Positions 9,396-19,300 of a stretch of 64,000 nucleotides of DNA are shown in pieces (within the stretch, counting starts at the first letter, position 1; the number at the start of each line of letters is the position of its first letter). A program made the position numbers and the translations under genes. The notes under the pieces are model-generated. The model had not been told where the DNA came from, did no database searches, and was given only the letters and a program-made list of their open reading frames with translations. Source of the stretch: Haemaphysalis longicornis (taxonomy: Eukaryota; Arthropoda; Arachnida; Ixodida; Ixodidae); NCBI GenBank assembly GCA_013339765.2, contig JABSTR010001703.1, positions 1-64,000 on the forward strand, read 5' to 3'.

Positions 9396-10025
9396 CTAGC
9401 GCACGACGAGGCGTACGTCACCGCCTGACGTTGCATCACCACACGCCAGCTGGAGCGGCAGCTTCCGCGCATGCAGCCGAATGGCTTTGCGCTCGAGATG
9501 AGAAACGGCCTCGTCCCCTATTAGCGAAGCGCTTGCCCTGGTGTCGAGCAGTGCCTTAAACTCTCGCCCCGCGATTGCGAGGTCGAGAAAGGGCGCCGGC
9601 ACATTTGTCGGGACTCCGACTCTGTACGCAGCGGGAGCGGTGGCGATGCTGCCTCTCGGGCGCTTCGATCCGCCGCCTGAGCCCATTTTCCTGCTCGACT
9701 GGGCAGAATCGCGCAATGTGACCGACCTGGCGACATTTGTAGCAGCGGACGGGGCTCCGTGCTGCGTGACGCGATGGCTTGAGGTTGCTCGGGCGCTCCA
9801 CGACCGACTGGCCGCATACGGTTCTCCGGGAGCATGTTGTGAGCGGGTGCAGGCAACTGCGGCAGCGCCGACCCCGTGTAGGGACGCCCGACTGGGCGCG
9901 CGTTCGCCGACCGATCGTCCAACCGGTTTGCTGTGCTCTGCGCGCGGAGGCTGCCAGGGAATCCGGCCGTTTCGCCTCCGCGCAGCGCAACCCATACGAG
10001 TAGGGGTCCAGCGCTCTGGCCCCAC
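9396..10025 (-). pseudogene. Element A protease (overlaps the gag end)
   Basis: This frame overlaps the last part of gag in another phase, as in elements that use frameshifting to make Gag-Pol. The protease core FLDLAIAGREFKALLDTRASASLI lies near residues 145-168. The active site reads DTRAS rather than DTGAS, so the glycine needed for the catalytic turn is replaced. The segment ends in LVVR just before the 8175-9386 frame. With this change the protease is probably dead. Confidence 0.75.
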
Positions 10026-10734
10026 GATCGAGCGTGTCTCGCTGGCTGGGTATCAACGTAGAGCAGTGCTCGGCTCGTCCGCTGCCCGTAACGCCGCGCC
10101 AAGCACAGCTTGGTTCCAGTGTTTCCACCGGAGGCGGCGGTGCCCGATACGCGCGTGCAGCCGCGACTGCTGCTTGCACACGGCGAGCTTCGGCCGCCAG
10201 CTCGTTGAGGTCCCTACAATTGTAGTTCCTCAAGTACAAGGCAAAGGTGGGGTGGCATTGCCTGACGACTCGATCTACCCGCTCCGAGCGCAGGGCATGT
10301 GGGTCGGCGTACACGTAAAGCTCCTGCATCGCACGAATGTACTCGACGAGCGATTCATCCGGGGCTTGGGTGCGCATTTCCAACTCCCTACGCATTCTTG
10401 GTAGGTAGTCGATGGGCAGGAATTCTTCCCTGAACATCGTTCGAAAGTCGTCCATCGTGCGCGCCGTATGGCCTATCATCCGATACCACCGGGCGGCCTG
10501 GTCGACTAGGGCTGTGGGCAGGACTCTGCGCAGCACCGCGCTCTCGCTGATGCCGGTCGCCTGCTCGTAACGGCTCAGAGCCAGCAGGAAAGCGTTGGCG
10601 CTCGACTGATCGCCGTAACCGCTGTACGTCGGCACAGATAGCTGCACCCTGGGCTCGGGTGAGCGCGCGAACTGCAGCGCCTGCTGTTTAGCGCTTGCGA
10701 GAGCGTTCACGATGGAAGCTGCGTCTGCAGACAT
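9556..10734 (-). CDS. Element A Gag polyprotein
   Basis: I place the start at the ATG at 10734 (MSADAASIVNALASAKQQAL), just ahead of the capsid-like part. The longer frame upstream to 11010 runs into the LTR of element B and cannot be original. The protein has a retrotransposon Gag core (QAARWYRMIG, FRTMFREEFLP, the usual W and F/L pattern), an alanine-rich helix (LNELAAEARRVQAAVAAARA), and one CCHC knuckle, CYKCRQVGHIARFC, near its C-terminus. Gag forms the particle and packages RNA. The frame of about 392 codons is intact, the best-preserved Gag in the window. Confidence 0.8.
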   Translation of the reverse strand: MSADAASIVNALASAKQQALQFARSPEPRVQLSVPTYSGYGDQSSANAFLLALSRYEQATGISESAVLRRVLPTALVDQAARWYRMIGHTARTMDDFRTMFREEFLPIDYLPRMRRELEMRTQAPDESLVEYIRAMQELYVYADPHALRSERVDRVVRQCHPTFALYLRNYNCRDLNELAAEARRVQAAVAAARAYRAPPPPVETLEPSCAWRGVTGSGRAEHCSTLIPSQRDTLDRGARALDPYSYGLRCAEAKRPDSLAASARRAQQTGWTIGRRTRAQSGVPTRGRRCRSCLHPLTTCSRRTVCGQSVVERPSNLKPSRHAARSPVRCYKCRQVGHIARFCPVEQENGLRRRIEAPERQHRHRSRCVQSRSPDKCAGALSRPRNRGARV

Positions 10735-10977
10735 TCCTCCGCTTACGGGCGTCTGCAAGCTAACTAGCACAACAGCCGCACTGTTTGGGGCTTCAGCGTC
10801 TGCGTAGGCCCGGCACCTGGAGTATGAACGCGCGGCGTCGCCTGACGAAGAGCGCTCGTGGAATCCGGAGCCTTCCGGGATTCCCGTTGCCGCGCAAGCC
10901 GCGGCTGCGGTTGCGTAGGGGCCGTGGAGAAGGGGGACTCGAGCCGCGTCCTGCGGTTGCGGAGTTCGCTGTTGATG

Positions 10978-10982
10978 CACGG
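10978..10982. repeat. Target-site duplication of element B, left copy (CACGG)
   Basis: CACGG lies immediately outside the left LTR of element B and recurs at 15778-15782, immediately outside its right LTR. Confidence 0.9.
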
Positions 10983-11170
10983 TGTAGTGTTCGCGGATCG
11001 CGAGAAGCATACAGCCGACACGTCTGGCGTTCAGTCTGAAAGTGCCTTTATTTTTCCGTTCCCCTCCCCGGGTCGCGCCCCTCGTAATTCCCTCGTCGGG
11101 CGGGCCGAGCCGTCGGCTGCGCGCCGTCGGCTCAGGTTTCCCTTGCGTCTAGGTGTAAACACACAGCACA
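10983..11170 (-). repeat. Element B 3' LTR
   Basis: The minus strand starts TGTGCTGTGTGTTTAC and ends GAACACTACA. An AATAAA-type signal is on the minus strand near 11050. It matches 15591-15777 closely. Confidence 0.9.
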
Positions 11171-11184
11171 TCTTCCCCTCTCAG
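11171..11184 (-). other. Polypurine tract of element B
   Basis: The minus strand reads GAGAGGGGAAGA directly before the TGTGCTG start of the 3' LTR. Confidence 0.75.
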
Positions 11185-11193
11185 CCTTCCCTT

Positions 11194-12534
11194 TTACAAG
11201 CGTTGGACAGGCTTGACTACACGTCCACTCCGTGTCTTGTAGCCTTGTGGGGCGGATGAGCTCTCCTGGGGTTCATTTGTTTCTGGCGGCTTTTGGTCGT
11301 CGTAAACCGGCGCTTCTCCCACCTCACGTCTCCTTGCATCTTGCGAAGCTGGCGGGTTTCTCCCAGGCGTTGATTCATTCGATGAGTCTGGAATCCTCAA
11401 CTTCAGGGACTGGGGCTAAGTGGATTCGGTTCCTTCTCAGTTGGTCTGTGTCTGTCTCCACGATGTAAGACCTCGGAGACCCCGCCGATGAAAGCACCGT
11501 TCCAGTTCTTGTTCTGGTTCTTTATCCACACAGTTTCTCCCGGCTCTAAATCACGGAGGATCCGAGCCCCGTGCCTTCTGTCATAGTTTCTCTTCTGCTG
11601 GGCTGCTCGGCGCAGTTCCCACGCCCGGAGCGCTGTATTGTCGACAACAGCGGGATCTAGCGAACTAGACACTGCCGGAACAGATGTTCTCAGACGCCGT
11701 CCCATTAACAACTCCGCAGGGCTAAAGCCATTTGCAAGTGGCGTGGCTCTGTACGCCTGAAGAGCAACATAACTGTCCCCCGTTTTCTGTAGGCTCTTCT
11801 TTATGATCCGCACGGCTGCCTCAACGAAGCCATTGCTTTGCGGAAACCTGGGGCTTGATGTTACGTGTTCGAAGCCCCATTCTTCCGCGAACTGGCGGAA
11901 AGCAGAGCCATCAAGTTTTTTGAACTGAGGTTCCATTGTCGCTGAAAACTGTCTCAGGCGTGCCATGCCTTGCGAAAATAGACTTCACGTGCTTGATGAC
12001 TTCTTGCGCTGTCATACTCGGAAGCAGGGCGATCTCGGGATACCTTGAATAATAATCGGTCACAAGCAAGTAGTTCTTCCCTCCACAGTGAAACATATCC
12101 ATGGCAACTTTCTGCCATGGTCGATCGGGAAAATCAGATGGCATCAACGGCTCATGTCTGTATCCCTGTTCTTTAACGCACTATGTACATCGGCGAACAA
12201 GCTCTTCGATTTCTGTCGATACACCCGGCCACCATACCGACTCTCGGGCTCTTGCTCGACACTTCACAATTCCTTGATGTCCCTGGTGTATCTTCGCGAG
12301 TATTTCTTTGCGCATGGGCCCAGGAATTATAATCCTTGATCCTTTCATGAGAAGGCCATCTTGAACAGCTATGTCTGACCTGTGCTGCCAATAATCTTTA
12401 CATTCGAAAGGGATCTCTTTGCGGTCTGGCCATCCATCATTGCAGTAGCTGCTCAACTTGCTGCAAATTGGGATCTGCCGCTTGCTCTCGTCGAATTTCC
12501 GCAAGTCTCTTGTCAGTTGACGGAAGATTGGCAA
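11194..12534 (-). pseudogene. Element B integrase and Pol C-terminus (frameshifted)
   Basis: Minus-strand frames at 12534-12181, 12147-11911, 11966-11403 and 11400-11194 together form an integrase. The zinc-binding part (IHQGHQGIVKCRARARESVWWPG) comes first. The core follows with D in KVAMDMFHCGGKNYLLVTDY and D in TVFSDNGT. The glutamate region is SNGFVEAAVRIIKKSLQ. The C-terminal tail ends YKTRSGRVVKPVQRL. This type is common in arthropod gypsy elements annotated K02A2.6-like. At least three frame breaks, one at the second catalytic aspartate, exclude activity. Confidence 0.85.
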
Positions 12535-12877
12535 TTACGCTTCTAACGTAGCATGCAACTTCTTCTTCAAGCTCAGTGCTATCTCGGTGAGGTAGCGGCT
12601 GTCGAGACAGAGCGTCAGCAGCAACAAGGTCCTTGCCCGGCACATGTGTCATTTTATAGGAAAAACGCATCATGCGCATTTTTAGCCTTTGTAGCCTGGG
12701 AGAGATATCCGACAAATGTTTCGACATGAAAATAGGAACTAACAGCTTATGGTCAGTTTCAATGGTAACCTGTAACCCAGTGACATTCTCCTGAAACTTC
12801 TCACATGCCCAGGTCACAGCAAGGCCTTCTTTCTCAATCTGAGCGTACCTCCTTTCTGTCTCTGACAGGCTACGCAT
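12437..12877 (-). pseudogene. Element B RNase H
   Basis: The frame opens at LSETERRYAQIEKEGLAVTW, which carries the second catalytic acidic residue. It continues through VTIETDHKLLVPIFMSK and ends at VAADALSRQPLPHRD, the usual RNase H close. The beginning of the domain (SADASSFGLGAVL) lies in the preceding RT frame, which is cut off by the palindromic insertion at 12860-12956. Confidence 0.85.
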
Positions 12878-12956
12878 CCTGACAGGCTACGCATCCTATC
12901 GACCTGTAGCGTACGCATCCTGTCTCTGACAGGATGCGTACGCTACAGGTCGATAG
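12860..12956. repeat. Palindromic templated insertion breaking element B pol
   Basis: Two 29-base arms (12896-12924 and 12928-12956) are perfect inverted copies separated by the three bases TCT. Next to them a CTGACAGGCTACGCATC unit is repeated directly. The block lies exactly where the RT frame stops (12896) and the RNase H frame starts (12877). It looks like filler copied from flanking sequence during repair. Confidence 0.85.
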
Positions 12957-14518
12957 ACTCCATCTTTCTGCTTCTGTCGCAGAACTGCACCTAACCCGAA
13001 CGATGAGGCATCTGCTGAAACTACAGTCATGTTCTCTGGGTCGAATACTGATAGAACTGGACTTTCAGACAGCTTTTTCTTCAGCAGTTCGAAGCTTTTC
13101 TGTTGGGCTGAGGTCCATACCCACTCGCTTTTCGCGTTTAGAAGAGCGTTCATGGGGTGAGCTATTTCTGACATGTTCGGGACAAACTTCATCAGGTAGT
13201 TTGCCATTCCGAGAAACCTTCTCAGCTCCTGAGTGTTTGATGGTGGTCTCATGTCAATGATAGCCTGCACTTTTGACGGGTCGGCATGAATTCCTTGGTT
13301 ATCAACGATGTGTCCCAAGAACTTTACCCTTTGAACATTGAACTCGCACTTTTCACGGTTCAACGTGACGCCATGTTTCTGTAACCTTTCCAGAACCGCT
13401 CTGAGACGGGCGTTATGCTCTGCTTGTGTCCTGCCGTAGATCAGGATATCATCCATGTTACACACGACGCCTTCCAGGTTATCCAAAAACTGTGACATCT
13501 TCCTTTGGAAGAATTCAGGCGCTGAACTGATTCCGAACGGTAGTCTCTTGAACCGGTACCTGCCAAATGGCGTTATGAACGTGGTCATGCTTCGAGACTC
13601 TTCCGCAAGCTCAAACTGCCAAAATCCTGAATTGGCGTCGACTTTGGAGAAGTACTGAGCTCCGGCAAGTTGCGCAAGGACATGTTCACTGACAGGCAGA
13701 GGGTGAACTTCTCGCTCTACAAACTTGTTTAGCTCAGTCAGGTCTACGCATATGCGTACATCTCCGTCAGGTTTCTGAACAATGACCATTCCAGAACGCC
13801 ATTCTGTTGGCTCCTCAACTGGCTCGATAACATCAAGTTGAACCATCTCTTGAAGTTTTGCTTTGGCCTTCGACATTAATGGTATGGCAACTTTTCGAGG
13901 AGTGGTCAACGCTAACGGTACAGCATCTTCTTTAAGCTTGATCTTGTATGCGAGCTTAATTTTACCAAGACCGGAGAACAGCTTGGGAAACTCACCCTGT
14001 GGGTTGACAGCTACGCTTTTCTGAATGATGACTTGATAAAGACGTTTTACAATGCCTAGTTCTTCGCTAGCTTTCCTTGACAGGAGAGGCATCTGAAGAC
14101 CATCCACAACGTAGATGCTTCCTTTCATCGACGTGTCGCGGTATGACATGTCTGCCGTTATCATGCCGGAAACAGGAAGTTCTCGCTCACTGGGTCCCTT
14201 CAAAACCTTTTCTGGCTTCTGGAGATGAAGATCTCTGAAATATCTCCGGTACGTTTTCACAGGAATCACAGTCACATCAGCTCCAGTGTCCACTTTGAAG
14301 GTGACGGGCGACCCATTGATGTCCACAGTAGCCATCCACTTGTCGTCGCAGCTGGATGAGACGGCTCCGAGAAATGCATCGTTGCTACCGACGATCTCGC
14401 GGAGTGATGCTCCTCCTTTGCAGACACAGGCAAAATGTCCCTTTTTGCGGCACTTGTTGCACGTTGCACATCGCGTTTTGTGCAGGGCACTTCCCTGTAG
14501 TGTGCTGCGAGTAGCCAC
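12957..14518 (-). pseudogene. Element B protease and reverse transcriptase
   Basis: This 540-codon frame is nearly complete for its domains. It begins at the second CCHC knuckle (CNKCRKKGHFACVC), then the protease active site KVDTGADVTVIPV, then RT. RT motifs are MVIVQKPDGDVRICVDLTEL, YFSKVDANSGFWQFEL, RLPFGISSAPEFFQRKM and the catalytic box VVCNMDDILIYGRTQAEHNA. The connection block LRRFLGMANYLMKFVP and the first RNase H aspartate (SADASSFGLGAVL) follow. It ends in the palindromic filler. Up to that point all catalytic residues are present. Confidence 0.9.
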
Positions 14519-15160
14519 AGAACATACACTGCTTTGCTTCGGATTCAGGCGGCTTCTTGTCTCGTGTTACAGACCCCTTCCGATTTCTTGTAGGTGCAGT
14601 CATTTTACGAGTCTGGCCGACTCTGTCCACGTTTCCTTCCTTGTCTCGGTGGAGCGTAGCAGCTTGTTCTTTTACGACTTCAGACTGTCGCGCCATGTTG
14701 GTGGCCTTTTCGAGGGTCAGCTCCGCATCCAGCTGCATTCGTTCAGACAGCTTGCGGTCCCTGATGCCCACTACTATCCGGTCCCGGATCATCTCGTCAT
14801 GCAGTTCTCCGAAACTGCACAACTTGGCCAGTCGGTGTAGCTCAGTGACGAACTCTTCGACACCTTCTCCTTCCCGCTGTTCTCTTCTGAAGAATGTCGC
14901 TCTTTCGTACACGACATTTCTTCGAACTACGAAGTGGTTCTCGAACGCCTGCAAAACATCGTTGTAGCTGTTCTTCTGTTCCTCTGTCAACTTGAATGAG
15001 GCAAAGATGTCTTCTGCCTTGTCGCCCATAAAGTAGACCAATGCGTAGACTTGTTCCACCGCGCATTTCGAGGCGAGGCCACTCACGATGCGAAAACGTT
15101 CAAAACGCCGCTTCCATTGCGGCCACTCACTTGGGCTTGCGAAAGTAAATTCCTCTGGAG
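14385..15160 (-). pseudogene. Element B Gag
   Basis: The minus-strand frame shows a Gag N-terminal block (ASPSEWPQWKRRFERFRI near 15120), a capsid-like part (VQVYALVYFMGDKAEDIF, FFRREQREGEGVEEFVTELH, LRDRIVVGIRD-type helix), and a first CCHC knuckle CMFCGYSQHTTGKC. The second knuckle is in the overlapping pol frame. A TAG stop directly precedes the first recognisable residues and no upstream ATG is visible, so the native start has been lost, perhaps through the LINE fragment inserted in the leader. Confidence 0.8.
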
Positions 15161-15184
15161 GCTTTAGCTACTCTCCGCCACATC

Positions 15185-15560
15185 ATGTGGGGAGGGTGTA
15201 ACAGTGCTGTGGACAATGGGAACGGGCAGTGCCAGGACGCCGCGTATCCCGAAGAGATGGGAGCGTGGATACGCTCCGAAGACCCGAAGACGCAAAGAAG
15301 GGCCATCCAGCGGCTTGAGGAAGCTTTGGCGAAGCAGCGGAGAAAGGGAGCCGACGACCCGTCTAACGGGCGCGGAGGCACCTGAGTACCTGTCGCCTAG
15401 TTGGAGCACAACATCCTCGAGGTCTAGGCTCTGGGACTATCGGACTCTAATAGCCGTAGTCTTAAGATAGGGAACATCCGCGCCCTGCGAGGCCGGGGAC
15501 TTCCCACACGCCGGATGTGTAAATAAATGTTATTTCTCTCTCTCTCTCCATCGGTGCCTT
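15185..15560 (+). mobile_element. Probable 5'-truncated LINE 3' end inserted in element B leader
   Basis: A plus-strand frame (15185-15385) ends in an acidic/basic helix, WIRSEDPKTQRRAIQRLEEA, of the kind found at the very C-terminus of LINE ORF2 proteins after RNase H. It is followed by about 150 untranslated bases, an AATAAA signal near 15522 and a CT-repeat tail at 15537-15549. The same tail type ends the LINEs at 28.5 and 42.5 kb. It sits in the opposite direction between the primer-binding site and gag of element B. I could not find clear flanking duplications. Confidence 0.45.
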
Positions 15561-15566
15561 CGCAGC

Positions 15567-15590
15567 AGGTTCGAACGCACGCTGCCACCA
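15567..15590 (-). other. Primer-binding site of element B (tRNA-Leu-like)
   Basis: Directly after the 5' LTR the minus strand reads TGGTGGCAGCG and continues to TTCGAACC. This is complementary to the acceptor and T-arm of a tRNA ending CGCTGCCACCA. From memory of eukaryotic tRNAs that fits a leucine tRNA. Confidence 0.7.
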
Positions 15591-15777
15591 TGTAGTGTTC
15601 GCGGATCGCGAGAAGCATACAGCCGACACGTCTGACGTTCAGTCTGAACGTGCCTTTATTTTTCCGTTCCCCTCCCCGGGTCGCACCCTCGTAATTCCCT
15701 CGTCGGGCGGGCCGAGCCGCCGGCTGCGCGCCGTCGGCTCAGGTTTCCCTTCCGTCTAGGCGTAAACACACAGCACA
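15591..15777 (-). repeat. Element B 5' LTR
   Basis: The sequence matches 10983-11170 over its full length with a handful of substitutions and small indels. CACGG follows at 15778-15782. Confidence 0.9.
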
Positions 15778-15782
15778 CACGG

Positions 15783-15837
15783 CATCGCGGGGGCTCCAGG
15801 GCATGATCACGAAGGTCGGCCAACAGCATCAAATCTA
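15783..15837 (-). other. Element A leader remnant between its 5' LTR and element B
   Basis: These 55 bases belong to element A and continue at 10977 on the other side of B. No primer-binding site next to the LTR edge is obvious. The inner end of the 5' LTR also differs from the 3' LTR, which suggests a deletion at the LTR/leader junction. Confidence 0.5.
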
Positions 15838-16292
15838 GCTAGCTCGGCTGAACTCCGCTACGGACTGCCGACCGGCGTAGCGGCAGAGAACAGCAAGGAA
15901 CACGCAAGATGCAACGAAACGGCCAAACTCGCGTTTATTGGCCCTCCACCAATAACGTAGTCGACTCCTCACTCGTCCTGACCCAGCCGTCTGGCGAGGA
16001 TCAGGAGGCAGGCGCAAAGGGGGTAGACAAAGGAAGGGGAAAGCCGGATCTCCGGTACTCACGTCTGTCTTCGTTGCTGCCTCGAACCCAAGAGACCCTT
16101 CCTTCGTCCCGCGCACCGAGACCGGCCCACCGGGGCCCCGAAGAGCTGGTCACGTGACGAGCGACCGCCGCGCCCCCGCCGCGACGCGCCTGCGCTGCCG
16201 CGGGAGAGACGCAGCCGAGGGGAGAGGGAGCCCCCCTCACCTCGACGGCGGGCGGCGAGGAATGGGGAACGCGCCAGGACTCTTTTCCCACA
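15838..16292 (-). repeat. Element A 5' LTR
   Basis: It matches 4690-5148 along its length, including the AATAAA signal on the minus strand and the outer TGTGGGAAA end. CCCT follows at 16293-16296. Confidence 0.88.
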
Positions 16293-16296
16293 CCCT

Positions 16297-16524
16297 CATA
16301 ACCGCGTTCTTCCAAACCATCCACTGTCCACCCAGACACTCTCTCCTCTTCTTTCTCTTCCCCCGTCCTTTCTGCTCGGGCTATTCTGCCCGTTCCCTGG
16401 TGGCCACAACTAGGCGGCACATACCCCAACAGGGGTGATGGTCCAATTCCTGAACAGTTGCTCTTCGTCGTCCGTCCAGGCCATTTCCGATGCGCGCACC
16501 ACCACTGTCCTCTATCTCATCACA
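16297..16524 (-). repeat. Element C 3' LTR, second part
   Basis: The sequence continues the LTR from the CCCT site and matches 21469-21691. On the minus strand it starts TGTGATGAGATAGAGG. The bases just above (16525-16540) read AAGTGGGAAGCCG on the minus strand, a plausible polypurine tract. Confidence 0.88.
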
Positions 16525-16629
16525 CGGCTTCCCACTTACGAAAGTTGTTGAGGCATACAACACAATTTCGAAAAAATCACAACCTGAGAAAACATCACAC
16601 AAATTCACACAGTTTGGATCATAAAGCCC

Positions 16630-18162
16630 CTACGAGTTGTCACTACACTCGGTTAAAGAAGTAAGCCCCAACATTTTCACTACCCTTGATGCACAGTAAA
16701 GGAGTATTCCTGCAAAAACAGGCTCCACCGCAGAACCCGGTTGTTCAATTGTTTTGCAGTTTGCAGGTACTCTAAGGCTGGTGATCGGTTTGTAAAACGA
16801 AGGGTTGCCACATAAGTACAGGTGGTACTTCCGCACGGCCCACACGAAGCGCTAAGCATTCGCGTTCTACAGTTGAATACCTGCTTTCTCGGGGGGACAG
16901 GGCTTGGCTAGCATACGATACAGGATGAAGTTTCCCCTCGATCTCTTGTAAGAGAAATGGCTCCAAGACTCTGGTCCGAAGCGTCAGTCCGGAGGACCGA
17001 AGCTTCCCCGAATATCTGGCGTTCGGAGGTTCGGACAGGACGATAGCTTTTACTTTAGGACCGAAAATACTTGTTCATGGTTTTCCATTCCACTGAATCG
17101 GGTTCCTTGCATTCTTTCGGGTCAGATCTGTGAGGGGCGTGGCTAGTTAGCGTAGTGCGGAATAAACTGACGGTAGTATCCCTCGAGTCCCAGGAATGAC
17201 CTAACTTGTTTCTTGGTTTGAGGTCGTTTAGAGCCAAGTTCCTTTTCCAGCGTCTTGTCCATGGGCTCTTCTAGACCATCACCTATTTTGTGTCCCAGGA
17301 AGAACACACTTTTTGTCGCGATCTCCGATTTCTAGGTTTGATGGTGAGTTTGGCGTCTCGAATTGTATAGAAACCATTCTCAGGGTGTCCAAATGCCTCA
17401 TTCCAGGTTTCAGTTGCGATTAGTACATCGTCAAAGTAGTGGTACACATTGGGATGCCTTTCCGCTTAAGACTTTCAGCATAAGACTTCCCGCATACGTC
17501 TAGCGTAGATTGCGGGCGCTGTTTTGATTCCAAAGGGCAGGAACTTGGAATTGATATAATCCAGACTGGCATGAAAATACGGTACTTTAGGCGGCATTCT
17601 GGTGCCATTGATATCTGTCAGTACCCCCTTAGTGAAATCGAACTTTGAGTAATACTTCTTAGGTCCGACTTGTGCAAGAATCACGTCTATCCGAGGAATA
17701 GATTCACAGTCGGCGAGAAGCAGTTCAACTCCCGGTAGTCAACACATAGCCGGATAGTGTTTTTGGGTTCCCGTACCGCAAACAGTGGGGCATTGTACAA
17801 TGATGTAGAATCGCTTAATAACGTCCAAACGTAGCATATCTTTTCACTTCTTCTTCAATCGGTTGTTGGAGGGCCAATGCAATAGGGTACTGTTTAACGT
17901 AAACTGGAGTGGTGCTGCTGAGTTCAAGTTGGCATTCTACCAGATTCGTCTTGCCAGGTAAAATCACTGAAGATGTCCTGGTATTCTTCACAGAGTAGTC
18001 TAGCCATCTGACTTTCTTCCACAGACAGTCTAGTTGATATACAGATGTCTTTAAAGGTATGCTCTTGCTTGTAGTAAAAAAAGGTACCTCTTCTCCTTCG
18101 ACGCCATCTTCGAGGCTGCTAACCGCAGCTACGCTGAGCTGCGGCTGTCTTGCGCTTTTCAT
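16630..18162 (-). pseudogene. Element C reverse transcriptase and RNase H (decayed, placed after integrase)
   Basis: Minus-strand blocks in order: a pre-RT linker with LPGKTNLVECQLELSSTTPV (near 17960-17900); LYNAPLFAVREPKNTIRLCV and DYRELNCFSPTVN (17790-17720); AQVGPKKYYSKFDFTKG (17680); LPFGIKTAPAIYARRMREVL (17540-17480); YHYFDDVLIATETW, the catalytic box as FDD (17440-17400); FLGLEGYYRQFIPHYA (17190-17145). RNase H follows: RTDASDQSLGA, RYSTVERECLAL, LQTDHQPLEYLQTAK, then an SENVGA tail at about 16650. The copy has many frameshifts and stops. The 3' LTR follows within about 110 bases, so RNase H is the last domain. Confidence 0.8.
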
Positions 18163-19300
18163 ACTCCTTAATCATGTTGATATGGAAACGTTTGGTCTTG
18201 TTCACATCAACTTCATAATCAACGTCGCTCTTCTTTTGCAGTACGACAAACAGCCCCTCCCATTGCATGGTAAGCTTGTTAGGGTTTCTGGGAAGTAGTA
18301 CCAGAACACGCTCACCCAATGGAGCTATCGAGCAACGGTTTTGCGGTCGTAGTACGCCTTTTGTTTGATCTTCGCCTTCTCCAGTTCTTCGTGAGCGGCT
18401 TCGCAGGTTTCCTCCAGCCGATATTGAAGCTCAAATATGTACGTGTAGGTGGTTCGTACTTGGTCTCCAAGCTTGTCTTTGTTCCACAGCTCTCTTAGTA
18501 CCGCATCGGTCCACGGACATGTCTACCATAGATTAACTCAAAATGGCGAAAATCCCAGGCTTGACTGTGGAGCCTCTCGATAAGCAAAAAGCAATGGTGC
18601 CAAGTACCGGTCCCACGAAATGGGCTTTTCTAGACACATTCTCTTGAACATGATTTTTAATGTGCCTTTGCATTTTCCACCAATCCATTGCTCATAGCAT
18701 GATATGGTGTCGTTTTCAAAGATTTCGTGCTCAGTAGCCGATTCACTTCTTGCATCAGCGCTGACGTGAAACACGTTCCCCTGTCTGTGAGGATCTCCTG
18801 AGGGATACCGACTCTCGAAAAACATCTCGAGCAGACCTTCAGAAACGCGAACGCTGTCTATGCTTGGTAATGCCTCCGCATCAGGGTATCGCGTGGCAAA
18901 GTCTGTCATGGTTAAAATGAACCTATTCCCTTTCTCGGAGGGAGGCTTCAAGGGACCTTTGATGTCGACAGTGACTCTCTGGAAAGGGGTATCTATGATA
19001 GGCATATGTCCTAACGGTGCGACGCCAATCTTTCCTTTTGGGGAGGTTTTCTAGCAAATTTCACATGACTTGACAAATATTTTCACATCCGCATGAAAAT
19101 TCGGCCAGTAAAAATTCTTGTAGGACTCTGTCGCTTGTCTTCCCTATCACGTGGTGTCCCGCCATAACCCCTTAATGCGCTAAATGAAAGCACCGGTTCT
19201 CTCAAGAACGGGGATCCATCAGCTGGTTGTATCGTCTGCCGACGGAAGTTGGTATCTGCGGTACAGCAACCACTTCTCCTTGAAAAATTTGTAGCTGTTC
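18163..19300 (-). pseudogene. Element C integrase (lies between protease and RT)
   Basis: The zinc-binding part follows protease directly. Its C-terminal half reads IFVKSCEIC and KTSPKGKIG across a stop near 19070. The core follows at 19005-18538: D in RVTVDIKGPLKPPSEKGNRF, a degraded second aspartate block, and YEQWIGGKCKGTLKIMFKRM where the glutamate (normally near NGxxER) is lost. The C-terminal domain at 18319-18130 reads GERVLVLLPRNPNKL, VDYEVDVNKTKRFHINM and EYEKR. It then runs straight into the pre-RT linker, which supports a true integrase-before-RT order. Confidence 0.8.

Larger units (their letters stand above)
10983..15777 (-). mobile_element. Ty3/gypsy retrotransposon B, innermost element of the nest
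   Basis: Two LTRs of 188 and 187 bases (10983-11170 and 15591-15777), CACGG duplications, a primer-binding site and a polypurine tract define a structurally complete 4.8-kb element. On the minus strand the order is gag, protease, RT, RNase H, integrase. Its LTRs differ at few positions, so it is the youngest layer of the stack. Pol is broken at the RT/RNase H junction by a palindromic filler and again inside integrase. Confidence 0.92.
4664..16292 (-). mobile_element. Ty3/gypsy retrotransposon A inside the LTR of element C (contains element B)
   Basis: LTRs at 4664-5148 and about 15838-16292 share about 455 bases, including an AATAAA signal on the minus strand. Coding order on the minus strand is gag (10734-9556), protease, RT, RNase H, integrase (ending near 5870): the canonical gypsy order. 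A polypurine tract abuts the 3' LTR. Element B is inserted between the 5' LTR and gag. Without B the element is about 6.8 kb. Pol is split over several frames, so the copy is inactive. Confidence 0.85.

Noticed and set aside
9541..10404. Plus-strand ORF of 287 codons
   Set aside because: It lies wholly antisense to gag/protease of element A, which have clear motifs on the minus strand.
10735..11010. N-terminal extension of element A Gag
   Set aside because: The extension runs through the CACGG junction into the LTR of element B, so its first codons are not part of A. The capsid-proximal ATG at 10734 is the better start.
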